This document shows positions 15,354-21,101 of a stretch of DNA of 21,101 bases, piece by piece (the first letter of the stretch is position 1; each line of letters opens with the position of its first letter). The stretch covers positions 1-21,101 of the forward strand of contig JAYOIK010000080.1 in assembly GCA_038118725.1 (NCBI GenBank). Reading direction: 5' to 3'. The DNA comes from JADHLJ01 sp038118725. GTDB taxonomy: Bacteria > Pseudomonadota > Alphaproteobacteria > Thalassobaculales > Thalassobaculaceae. The notes below the pieces were generated by a model. That model did no database searches, had not been told where the DNA came from, and was given only the letters and a program-made list of their open reading frames with translations. The position numbers and the translations under genes are program-made.

Positions 15354-16340
15354 ATGATCGTTTTCGCTATCGTGTTCGGCGAACCCTATGTCGATGCCTT
15401 CTTCGAAACCGCGCTTCCCAGCCTGCTGACGCCGAGAAACATCCCAGCCCTGACCGCCCGTGACGTCGATGTCTCCCTGGTTTTCTTCACGACCGAGAGT
15501 AGCGTTCCAATCATCGCGGAACGCGCCAAGCGACCCGTCGCCGGCATGGAGCATTTCACATCCATCGACGTGTCCTATCTCGAGGACAAGGACCCCAACG
15601 CCTATGCCGACCGCGGCCAATGGCAGAATGACACCATGCGTGACCTGATGATGAAGGCGGTCGCGTATTGCGTTCAAGCGGATCGGCCGTTCATTTTCGC
15701 CAATGCGGACGTGCTCTATTCGAACGGTATCGTCGAGAACTGCTATCGCCTGCACCGGGCGACATCCAAGGTCGCGGCCGCCTTCAACGGTCGGGTTGAT
15801 CCGGGGGCCGAACTGGAGGCTTTCCACACTCTTAGACAATCCGACGATGACGGTTACAAGAAAGCCTTCCTGAAGTACCGGAGCGCGCTTTGGCAATCCT
15901 GGACGGTTTCCTCCAGCGAGGATTTCCCCGACGCGAATTTCGGCCATGTCGTTCTCGAGGACGGGGATTTCGTTCATGTGTTCTGCGCGAACCCCAACCC
16001 CTTCCTCGGCAAGTTCACGACCGAGGATCTGGTGTTCTTCACCGACTCGGACCGCTACGTGGATTGGGACAGCCGATGGCGCATCCATCTGGCCAACCGC
16101 AATCGTCTGGTTGTCCTGACCAATCTCGATGCCGGGATGTCCATGGAAATCGATCCGCCGGACACCGATGCCAAGATGGCCAATCACACCCGGGTCCTCG
16201 GCCAGAGAAGTCAGCGTAGGGAAGAAACCCTGCGCCTGTTGACTGAGTGGCGCATGGATACCGAGGCGTTTCGGGCCGAGCAACGCCGGGCCCACTACGA
16301 TACCGACTTCAACATGTTCTGCTTTACCACCCGTCGCTAG
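15354..16340 (+). CDS. unrecognised protein, possibly glycosyltransferase-like
   Basis: A 328-residue soluble protein that I cannot assign with confidence. It opens with MIVFAIVFGEPYVDAFFETALPSLLTPRNIPALTARDVDVSLVFFTTE, which has the look of a GT-A-type Rossmann start where a nucleotide sugar would bind. FIFANADVLYSNGIVENCYR could be the strand-turn region that in such enzymes carries a DxD-like motif, but a true DxD is absent. Later stretches (FGHVVLEDGDFVHVFCANPNPFLGKF, then DSDRYVDWDSRWRIHLAN) are acidic and aromatic-rich. There is no signal peptide or membrane helix. The ATG at 15354 is used; an upstream extension is unconserved-looking. It lies between the cyclase and the radical SAM gene, all on one strand, so a shared pathway is plausible. 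The sequence should be compared by structure prediction. Confidence 0.7.
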   Translation: MIVFAIVFGEPYVDAFFETALPSLLTPRNIPALTARDVDVSLVFFTTESSVPIIAERAKRPVAGMEHFTSIDVSYLEDKDPNAYADRGQWQNDTMRDLMMKAVAYCVQADRPFIFANADVLYSNGIVENCYRLHRATSKVAAAFNGRVDPGAELEAFHTLRQSDDDGYKKAFLKYRSALWQSWTVSSSEDFPDANFGHVVLEDGDFVHVFCANPNPFLGKFTTEDLVFFTDSDRYVDWDSRWRIHLANRNRLVVLTNLDAGMSMEIDPPDTDAKMANHTRVLGQRSQRREETLRLLTEWRMDTEAFRAEQRRAHYDTDFNMFCFTTRR

Positions 16341-16463
16341 ATTGGAGGCCTCGCCACGCGGCTCTTGGCCGACAATGCGGTAGAGCTTGGTATCCGCCAG
16401 CTTTTCATGGCATAGTCGTTGCTTCGTTGAGCAGAATGCCACGGAAATCGAAAGCGCGTTGCC

Positions 16464-18596
16464 ATGACCAAGCAGAACAGCCTTGGCGCGGTTACCCCGG
16501 CGGGAAGGAAACTGATCTATCTCGCCGATTTGACCCATACGGGCCAAATAGTATCCGCTAATGTCCATCCCCTGGGGATCGGCCTGATCGCCGCCTATGC
16601 CAAGCAGGAGCTTGGCGAGCGCGCTGACATCGAGCTTTTCAAATATCCCGAGGATCTCGGCGAGGCGTTGGATCGCCGGGTTCCGGACATCATCGGGTTT
16701 TCCAACTATTCCTGGAATTTCAACCTCGGATACGCCTTCGCCGAACGAGTGAAGCGCGCGTCACCGAAGACCGTGGTCGTGTTCGGCGGTCCGAACTACG
16801 GTCTCACCGAGCGCGAACTCTCGACATTCTGGGACAAACACGGCGCCGTTGATTTCCATATGGTCGGCGAGGGGGAGCGGGCTTTTGTCGCCCTGTTCAA
16901 AACCCTCGAGAGTTTCAACTTCGACGCCGCGGCCGTCAAAAAAACCGAACATCCGATCGCCAACGGCCATTATCGGCTTGGCGAGCAGATGATTACCGGC
17001 GAGATGCTGCCCCGGGTCCGAGACCTGACCGAACTGCCCTCGCCGTATCTCGAGGGCCTGATGGACAAGTTCTTCGACTCCGTCCTGATTCCGGCCGTGC
17101 ACACCACCCGTGGCTGTCCCTTTACCTGCACCTTCTGTACCGAGGGTAGCCGCTACTACAACAAGGTCGCCAAGCGTTACGATCTCGCCGACGAACTGGA
17201 CTATATCGGCTCCCGAGTGCGAGACGTGCCGGACTTGATCATGTCAGACGCGAATTTCGGCATGTTCAAGGAAGACGCGGACAAGGCTCGGGCGATCGCG
17301 GCGCTGCACGACAAATACGGCTGGCCCAAGCATATCCAGGTCGCCGGCGGCAAGAATCAGAAACACCGGCTGCGCGAAGTCACCCGCATTCTAAGGGGCC
17401 GCATGGATATCTCGGCCTCCATGCAATCAACCGACCCGGAGATTCTGAAGAACATCAAGCGCGCGAACATCTCCTATGGCGAGCTCAACGAGCTGGGCGA
17501 ATGGAGCCATGAGATGAACGCCAAATCCTTCGTCGAACTGATCCTCGGCCTGCCCGGCGACACCGTGGCCAAGCACCGCAAATCCGTTGAGGACTCCGTC
17601 CGTTCCGGCGTCAGCGTGGTCCGCATGCACCAGTTGATCATGCTACCCCAGACCGAGATGATGACGCCCGAATCCAAGGAAAAATACGGCATGAAGACCA
17701 AGTACCGGGTCGCCGCCCGTTCTTTCGGACGCTATCGGGTGTTCGGCGAGGAATTCATCGCCGTCGAATATGACGAGATTTGCACCGAGCAGGACTCCAT
17801 GTCCTTCGAGGAATACATCGATTGCCGGATGAGCGATCTGACCGTCGAGATCACCCATAACGGCAATGTATTCCGCGAGCTTTATGATCTTTCGGCGGCC
17901 TGGGGGTTGGACTGGGCCGAGTTGATCTCCACCATGCACGAAAATCTCGACACCCTGAGACCGGGGTTGAAAACCCTCTATGACGGGTTTCGCCGAGAAT
18001 CCATGGCCGGCCTTTGGGACGATGTCGCCAGCCTGGAGGCGCATGTCAAAGCCAATCTCGATCGCTATATAGACACCAGCGAGGGCGTGAATCAGCAGGC
18101 GATGACCAACGCCAAGGCTCGTGCTTTCTTCCACCATCTCGAGGACATTCACGAGAGCGTTTACGACACCTTCCTCGCGCTCGCCGAGCCCCGCGGCCTG
18201 GTGACGCCCGAGATTCGCGACTATCTGGGTGAGTTGCGGCGCTATAGCCTACAGCGTAAGACGGCGATCCTGGATTGCGACACCATGGTCTCGGGAAGTT
18301 TCAGCTATGACTTTCCCCGGATATTCGCCGAGGCCGCGTTCCACCGTCCCGACGAGTTCCGGCTCGCCGAGCCCCGAATTTTCCAGCTCAGCCACGATCT
18401 CGACCAACGCCAGACCATTAGAGGATATGTCGGTCAATACGGAGAGACCCTCGCCGGTCTGGGCCGCGTCCTCATGAAACTCCCGATCCACAGGATTTTC
18501 CGAACCGGTCACATGGAAACCGACGGGACAAACGACGAAAGCCCGGCGCAGCCAGCTGAACCGTTCGTGCCGAGCAACATGGTGATGGGCTTTTAA
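16464..18596 (+). CDS. B12-binding-domain radical SAM protein
   Basis: A 710-residue protein with three parts. Residues about 15-140 form a Rossmann-like B12-binding-type domain (KLIYLADLTHTGQ, HPLGIGLIAAYAKQEL, PDIIGFSNYSWN, VVVFGGPNYGLTERE), without the DxHxxG cobalamin-ligand motif, as in many of this group. Residues about 205-420 are the radical SAM barrel, with the cluster Cys218, Cys222 and Cys225 in TRGCPFTCTFC, then SDANFGMF and ELILGLPGDT. The last 250 residues are helical and unassigned. It would cleave S-adenosylmethionine to start radical chemistry such as methylation or rearrangement on an unknown substrate. The upstream ribosome binding site is weak. It sits 123 bases after the glycosyltransferase-like gene and is the last gene before the mobile element. 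Confidence 0.88.
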   Translation: MTKQNSLGAVTPAGRKLIYLADLTHTGQIVSANVHPLGIGLIAAYAKQELGERADIELFKYPEDLGEALDRRVPDIIGFSNYSWNFNLGYAFAERVKRASPKTVVVFGGPNYGLTERELSTFWDKHGAVDFHMVGEGERAFVALFKTLESFNFDAAAVKKTEHPIANGHYRLGEQMITGEMLPRVRDLTELPSPYLEGLMDKFFDSVLIPAVHTTRGCPFTCTFCTEGSRYYNKVAKRYDLADELDYIGSRVRDVPDLIMSDANFGMFKEDADKARAIAALHDKYGWPKHIQVAGGKNQKHRLREVTRILRGRMDISASMQSTDPEILKNIKRANISYGELNELGEWSHEMNAKSFVELILGLPGDTVAKHRKSVEDSVRSGVSVVRMHQLIMLPQTEMMTPESKEKYGMKTKYRVAARSFGRYRVFGEEFIAVEYDEICTEQDSMSFEEYIDCRMSDLTVEITHNGNVFRELYDLSAAWGLDWAELISTMHENLDTLRPGLKTLYDGFRRESMAGLWDDVASLEAHVKANLDRYIDTSEGVNQQAMTNAKARAFFHHLEDIHESVYDTFLALAEPRGLVTPEIRDYLGELRRYSLQRKTAILDCDTMVSGSFSYDFPRIFAEAAFHRPDEFRLAEPRIFQLSHDLDQRQTIRGYVGQYGETLAGLGRVLMKLPIHRIFRTGHMETDGTNDESPAQPAEPFVPSNMVMGF

Positions 18597-18645
18597 GGGC
18601 GGTCCGCTCGAATTGGATCGAGAGTTTAGCCATCCGCGCCGATCA

Positions 18646-18695
18646 CGCTTTCCGATGAAAGCGAGATGGTGCCGCGGACGGGAAATGGTTTGAAC
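18646..18695 (-). repeat. decayed copy of the tRNA 3' end and its terminator hairpin
   Basis: Starting at 18646, a CGCTTTC/GAAAGCG hairpin is followed by TGGTGCCGC at 18667-18675, then G-rich bases and TTGAAC. The same order and spacing recur at 18760-18804, where they are the terminator-like hairpin and tRNA-Thr 3' end. Without gaps the first 38 positions agree at 29. The remainder drifts and the T-stem is lost. The hairpin loop and the discriminator side are shifted by exactly 114 bases. I read this as a fossil of the same tRNA 3' end. Chance similarity cannot be fully excluded. Confidence 0.5.
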
Positions 18696-18710
18696 ATAAC
18701 AGGCTTTCGC

Positions 18711-18727
18711 GGATTGCATCGCAATCC
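18711..18727. other. small perfect hairpin between the two tRNA-end copies
   Basis: GGATTGC at 18711-18717 pairs perfectly with GCAATCC at 18721-18727 over a three-base loop. It lies in the 249-base gene-free gap between the radical SAM stop and the integrase stop, between the two tRNA-end copies. There is no T-run, so it is not a convincing terminator. It might be a recombinase or protein binding site. Confidence 0.35.
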
Positions 18728-18757
18728 ACTGTCGCCTTCAGGTATCACTCGTGAATT

Positions 18758-18779
18758 CGCGCTTTCTCGCGAAAGCGCG
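18758..18779 (-). terminator. stem-loop directly 3' of the tRNA-Thr end
   Basis: CGCGCTTTC (18758-18766) and GAAAGCGCG (18771-18779) form a nine-base perfect stem with a four-base TCGC loop. It begins one base beyond the CCA of the tRNA half and would act on minus-strand transcription from the original tRNA gene. No clear U-run follows, so it may end or process the transcript. The same stem occurs in weaker form at 18646-18663. Confidence 0.5.
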
Positions 18780-18780
18780 C

Positions 18781-18825
18781 TGGTGCCGCAGGAGGGACTT
18801 GAACCCCCGACCCTCGCATTACGAA
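18781..18825 (-). other. attachment site: 3' half of tRNA-Thr(CGT)
   Basis: Read on the minus strand, these 45 bases are an exact tRNA 3' half. They comprise the anticodon loop TTCGTAA with anticodon CGT at 18823-18821, the anticodon-stem strand TGCGA, the five-base variable loop GGGTC and a T-arm of GGGGG, TTCAAGT, CCCTC. The acceptor strand CTGCGGC, discriminator A and CCA follow. The five bases before the loop do not pair with TGCGA, so the 5' half of the tRNA is absent. Tyrosine integrases often recombine in the anticodon loop of tRNA genes and leave exactly this partial copy at one end. The integrase stop is 20 bases away. The intact tRNA should stand at the other end of the element. Confidence 0.85.
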
Positions 18826-18845
18826 TTGGTTGAGTGAGATGCATT

Positions 18846-19931
18846 TTATTCCTTCCCTCCAATGACTTGAGGGTGTTCGGCATCATCCTCGTGACCGAAC
18901 TGTGACGCCAATTTGTTCATGCCCGCGAGGGTCGCGCGCTGGTCTCGGTGGGCATATCGAAGCGTCACCGAGATATCCGAGTGACCGAGAACATCTCGCA
19001 CCACGTCCAAGGGAACGCCCGCCTGCACCATCCATGACGCGGCGGTACGCCGGAGATCATGGAACCGGCAGGGGGCGATTTTCGACCGTCTGACAGCCGC
19101 GAGGAATGCCGTTTTCACGTCCAAGATCCGGCGCGGTGGACCAAGCTTTCCGCCCCTTCGTGCCGGGCGATAGGTGAACACCGGCCCGCTATCCTTCGGC
19201 CCCAAGCTCGCCAGCAAGGTCAGCATCGGATCGGAGATCGGCAAGGTGTGCTCTTTCTGGCCCGTCGCGGCGGACTTCACTAGCAAGGTGACCCTGCGGC
19301 CCGGCAGGTCGATCTCCGACCAATCGAGACCGAGGATATTGGCCCGCCTAAGCCCGGTCAGAAGCGCGAATTTGATGATGGGTTTCAGGTGCGCCGCCGC
19401 CGCGTCGATCAATGCCTTGGCTTCCGCAGGCGTCAAATAGCGGTCCTGGTGTGCGGTTTCCCGCAGGCGGACGGTCGACCAATCCACCGGCGCAACGGAC
19501 GCCTCCCAGCGACGCTCGGCAACCCGTAGGAGCGCACGTAGGACGGCAAGTTCTCGGTTGATGGTCCCCGGCGCCCTGCCCCGCGCTTTCCGCTCGGTCA
19601 CATAGGCCGCGATGGCGCTGTTGGTGAGGTTAGAAAGCTCCGTGTTCTTTCCGAAGTGCGCTATCAGGTGCCGGCCTGTTTCAGCCGTCCGCGACGCTGA
19701 TCGCAGTTCGTGAACGTGTTCGATCCAGTGCCGCGCGATCGCCTGGTCCAAGGTGATCTCAGGCTTCTTTCCGAGGGTGATGCCGAGCAATACCTCGGAT
19801 CGAAGCTTGGCGACTATCGCCTCGGCTTCTTGGCGGGAAGTCGTCTTAGTGCTTCCTCGAATCCGACGACCGTGGATCGTGAAGTCATAGACCCAGAACG
19901 GCGAGTCCGGCCTGCGCTTGACGTATGACAT
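18846..19931 (-). CDS. int: tyrosine-type site-specific integrase
   Basis: A 361-residue phage-type integrase. The N-terminal part (MSYVKRRPDSPFWVYDFTIHGRRIRGSTKTTSRQEAE) looks like the small DNA-arm-binding domain. A core-binding helical domain runs from about residue 60 to 150. The catalytic domain follows, with Arg195 (LTGLRR), a Lys near 219-226, His291 and Arg294 (FHDLRR), His317 (LGHSDI) and the nucleophile Tyr326 (LRYAH). All active-site residues appear intact. The ATG at 19931 is preceded by GGAGGCGCGC; a frame extension to 20102 overlaps the upstream regulator gene and is not used. It recombines the element with the tRNA-Thr gene, whose 3' half lies 20 bases past its stop. Confidence 0.93.
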   Translation of the reverse strand: MSYVKRRPDSPFWVYDFTIHGRRIRGSTKTTSRQEAEAIVAKLRSEVLLGITLGKKPEITLDQAIARHWIEHVHELRSASRTAETGRHLIAHFGKNTELSNLTNSAIAAYVTERKARGRAPGTINRELAVLRALLRVAERRWEASVAPVDWSTVRLRETAHQDRYLTPAEAKALIDAAAAHLKPIIKFALLTGLRRANILGLDWSEIDLPGRRVTLLVKSAATGQKEHTLPISDPMLTLLASLGPKDSGPVFTYRPARRGGKLGPPRRILDVKTAFLAAVRRSKIAPCRFHDLRRTAASWMVQAGVPLDVVRDVLGHSDISVTLRYAHRDQRATLAGMNKLASQFGHEDDAEHPQVIGGKE

Positions 19932-20122
19932 GCGCGCCTCCAAGTGGTGATGAAATCGGCGATATCGTCCTCGGTGAAGTAGAGGCGCGTCCCGCCCGGT
20001 AATGGTCTCCCAAGTAGCAACCCCGATCGCACGGCCCGTTGAAACGCCTTTTCCCCGCAGCCAAGGCGTGCCCTGGCTTCGGAAGCGGTCAACAGGATGC
20101 AATCGGGGTTGGTTTGCGACAT
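19814..20122 (-). CDS. AlpA/Xis-like helix-turn-helix protein
   Basis: A 102-residue protein with a MerR/AlpA-style winged helix in the first 60 residues: LLTASEARARLGCGEKAFQRAVRSGLL, then GRPLPGGTRLYFTEDDIADFI. Such small proteins act as excisionases or activators of the integrase gene. Its last 118 bases overlap the integrase start in another frame, and the basic tail (SSAGRTRRSGSM... to PAKKPRR) may have little function. GTAGGGGG upstream of the ATG at 20122 serves as ribosome binding site. Eight bases separate it from the preceding peptide frame. Its position directly before the integrase supports a role in control of excision. Confidence 0.75.
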   Translation of the reverse strand: MSQTNPDCILLTASEARARLGCGEKAFQRAVRSGLLLGRPLPGGTRLYFTEDDIADFITTWRRACHTSSAGRTRRSGSMTSRSTVVGFEEALRRLPAKKPRR

Positions 20123-20130
20123 CCGGCCCC

Positions 20131-20214
20131 CTACCTCACTACCGGCGCCAGCGCGATGGCGACACCGACCGCGCCGGTCATGATGGTGATGATGCGAAGG
20201 CGGAGGTTGGTCAT
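20131..20214 (-). CDS. possible 27-residue single-helix membrane peptide
   Basis: A short frame, MTNLRLRIITIMTGAVGVAIALAPVVR, with basic ends around one hydrophobic stretch long enough to cross a membrane. Its ATG overlaps the TGA of the preceding gene in the 4-base ATGA form. GGAGGCGGCGGA lies just upstream as a strong ribosome binding site. The stop is 8 bases before the next start. Gene order and the ribosome binding site argue that it is translated. The function is unknown; small holin- or toxin-like peptides look similar, but I do not claim that role. Confidence 0.5.
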   Translation of the reverse strand: MTNLRLRIITIMTGAVGVAIALAPVVR

Positions 20215-20681
20215 TCCGCCGCCTCCATTTTGACTTCTTCCTTGCCGTTGAACACGTCCGGCGATCTGTTTTCTTGCGCCTTCAAGGCCAGCAGAAGCGT
20301 TTCCATAAACTCGTTGGGGATCGCCTCTGTCGTGCCCGACCACCACCGAAGCTTTGTCGCTATTCCAGCGAGCGTGGTTGGGACGGCCTCAAACACCGCC
20401 TCGAACGCCACACTGCCCGCGTCGTCATCATCGATGTCGTAAATGGCGAAATATTTTCTCAGGGCGATAAAGAGTGGATCGGAGCCGAAATCCTCGACGG
20501 GAAAATCGGCTATCGCAAGGGCAAGCTCAATGTATCGATAACGCTTTTCAGGCGCGCGGTGTTCTTGTGGCATACCGAAATAAGCGTTACTGAAAGTGAA
20601 GTATCGGTCGATCGCCGCCATGACCGTCGGAGCTGGCGCTTCCGGTTTAACTTCGGCGCGCGCCTTGCTGTACCCGCTCAT
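20211..20681 (-). CDS. mobile-element protein of unknown function, 156 residues
   Basis: I do not recognise this acidic, mainly helical protein. The ATG at 20681 (MSGYSKARAEVKPE...) is chosen because GGGAGGGACGC stands immediately before it and the start overlaps the upstream stop in ATGA form. The central part has IDRYFTFSNAYFGMPQEHRAPEKRYRYIELALAIADFPVEDFG, and DIDDDDAG lies in the middle. There is no signal peptide or membrane segment. Translational coupling on both sides suggests it is made together with the Tat-signal protein and the small peptide. Confidence 0.75.
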   Translation of the reverse strand: MSGYSKARAEVKPEAPAPTVMAAIDRYFTFSNAYFGMPQEHRAPEKRYRYIELALAIADFPVEDFGSDPLFIALRKYFAIYDIDDDDAGSVAFEAVFEAVPTTLAGIATKLRWWSGTTEAIPNEFMETLLLALKAQENRSPDVFNGKEEVKMEAAE

Positions 20682-21091
20682 GCGTCCCTCCCGAGATGAA
20701 CGTAAGTCGGGTCCATTTCCGCGAAGATCTTCGACTGCTCTTCCGCCGTCATCCGCGTGACATGACGCGGTTCGCAAGCCACCGCCATGCCGGAAACCGA
20801 CCGACGTATCGGCGCGCCGTGTAGCGCCGTCTCGATTTCAGACGCGAAATGGTTGAGCGTTTCCCAGGTCACACAGTTTGTGGTCGCCGGGTCTTGTGTC
20901 CGCATGTCGATCGCGAGGTTGTCGAGCGCCGTTTTCAAGGCGTCGATTTCGGATCGGATGACGGCTTCGAGATCAACAACCGGGTCGTGAGGCGTCGCCT
21001 TCGCGATCGCGGGCATGGTGGTGACGGAAAGCGCCAACGCGCCTCCAGCGGCGCCCAGAGCGGCGCGGCGGGTGATTTTATCGGATTGCAT
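20678..21091 (-). CDS. Tat-signal protein of unknown function
   Basis: A 137-residue protein with a twin-arginine export signal: TRRAALGAAGGALALSVTTMPAIAKA, arginines at residues 8 and 9, a hydrophobic run, and an Ala-x-Ala cleavage region near residues 28-32. The mature part is small, helical and charged (VIRSEIDALKTALDNLAIDMRTQDP, then ETLNHFASEIETALHG). No cofactor motif is visible, although Tat export usually implies folding in the cytoplasm. GGAG 6 bases before the ATG at 21091 is its ribosome binding site. It overlaps the next gene by 4 bases. A secreted or periplasmic protein carried by an integrated element is the sensible reading. Confidence 0.78.
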   Translation of the reverse strand: MQSDKITRRAALGAAGGALALSVTTMPAIAKATPHDPVVDLEAVIRSEIDALKTALDNLAIDMRTQDPATTNCVTWETLNHFASEIETALHGAPIRRSVSGMAVACEPRHVTRMTAEEQSKIFAEMDPTYVHLGRDA

Positions 21092-21101
21092 GTCTTGCTC
21101 C

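Larger units (their letters stand above)
18781..21101. mobile_element. left end of a tRNA-Thr-integrated element (prophage, satellite or ICE), incomplete
   Basis: The element begins at the truncated tRNA-Thr copy and runs past the right edge of the window. Its visible part encodes, all on the minus strand, an integrase, an AlpA/Xis-like regulator, a possible tiny membrane peptide and two proteins of unknown role. No capsid, tail, relaxase or conjugation gene is in view, so the element type is open. The far boundary, with the restored tRNA, lies outside the window. Confidence 0.75.

Noticed and set aside
15309..16568. Long minus-strand frame opposite the glycosyltransferase-like gene
   Set aside because: It spans two plus-strand genes and the gap between them and has no motif or ribosome binding site; I judge it a shadow, though the plus-strand gene itself is unassigned.
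18781..18870. Complete tRNA-Thr gene on the minus strand
   Set aside because: The 3' half is exact, but the five bases before the anticodon loop do not pair with TGCGA and no D-arm or 5' acceptor strand follows, so only an attachment-site half is present.
18932..20102. Extended integrase start at 20102
   Set aside because: The added 57 residues would overlap the helix-turn-helix gene almost completely and look unlike an integrase; the ATG at 19931 has a strong ribosome binding site.

Overview
The window looks like a chromosomal segment of an alphaproteobacterium, probably Rhodospirillales-like. This rests on GC-rich coding sequence, purine-rich ribosome binding sites, a PAS_5-type protein, an LLM class F420-type oxidoreductase and a palindromic repeat of a style familiar in this class. 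These are judgements by eye, not searches. Two regions stand apart. Positions 1-230 are visibly AT-rich and hold the C-terminal end of a Sel1-repeat protein. Positions 18781-21101 are the integrase end of a mobile element that continues beyond the right edge.

Layout. On the minus strand, 484-2502 is a compact operon read right to left: a Rieske ferredoxin, an unrecognised 138-residue protein overlapping it, and an amidohydrolase_2-type enzyme. A long inverted repeat (2594-2702) separates it from a 14-helix DHA2 drug/H+ antiporter (2711-4225). Back to back with that is a 12-helix DHA1 transporter on the plus strand (4447-5637). A plus-strand run follows: UxaA-type dehydratase, sulfotransferase-like protein, PF14907-type nucleotidyltransferase, Rieske oxygenase alpha and beta subunits, a metal-binding cupin, a PAS_5 protein and a glutathione S-transferase. 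An LLM-class oxidoreductase on the minus strand converges on the transferase gene. The mix of ring-hydroxylating oxygenase, ferredoxin, hydrolase, cupin, dehydratase, transferase and efflux/uptake pumps suggests an accessory catabolic cluster for an unidentified, perhaps aromatic, acid. No oxygenase reductase is present.

From 13.9 to 18.6 kb are three plus-strand genes of a different character: a class III adenylate cyclase whose frame breaks near its N-terminus, an unrecognised 328-residue protein with a glycosyltransferase-like feel, and a 710-residue B12-binding-type radical SAM protein with an undefined C-terminal third. This trio is the best candidate in the window for an undescribed function.

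The right end begins with exactly the 3' half of a tRNA-Thr(CGT), from the anticodon loop to CCA, on the minus strand. This is the footprint of site-specific integration into a tRNA gene. A tyrosine integrase ends 20 bases away. It is preceded by an AlpA/Xis-like helix-turn-helix gene, a possible 27-residue membrane peptide, an unknown 156-residue protein and a Tat-signal protein, joined by 4-base ATGA overlaps or very short gaps. The intact tRNA should lie at the far end of the element, right of this window. A decayed second copy of the tRNA end plus its terminator hairpin, 114 bases to the left, hints at an earlier event at the same site.
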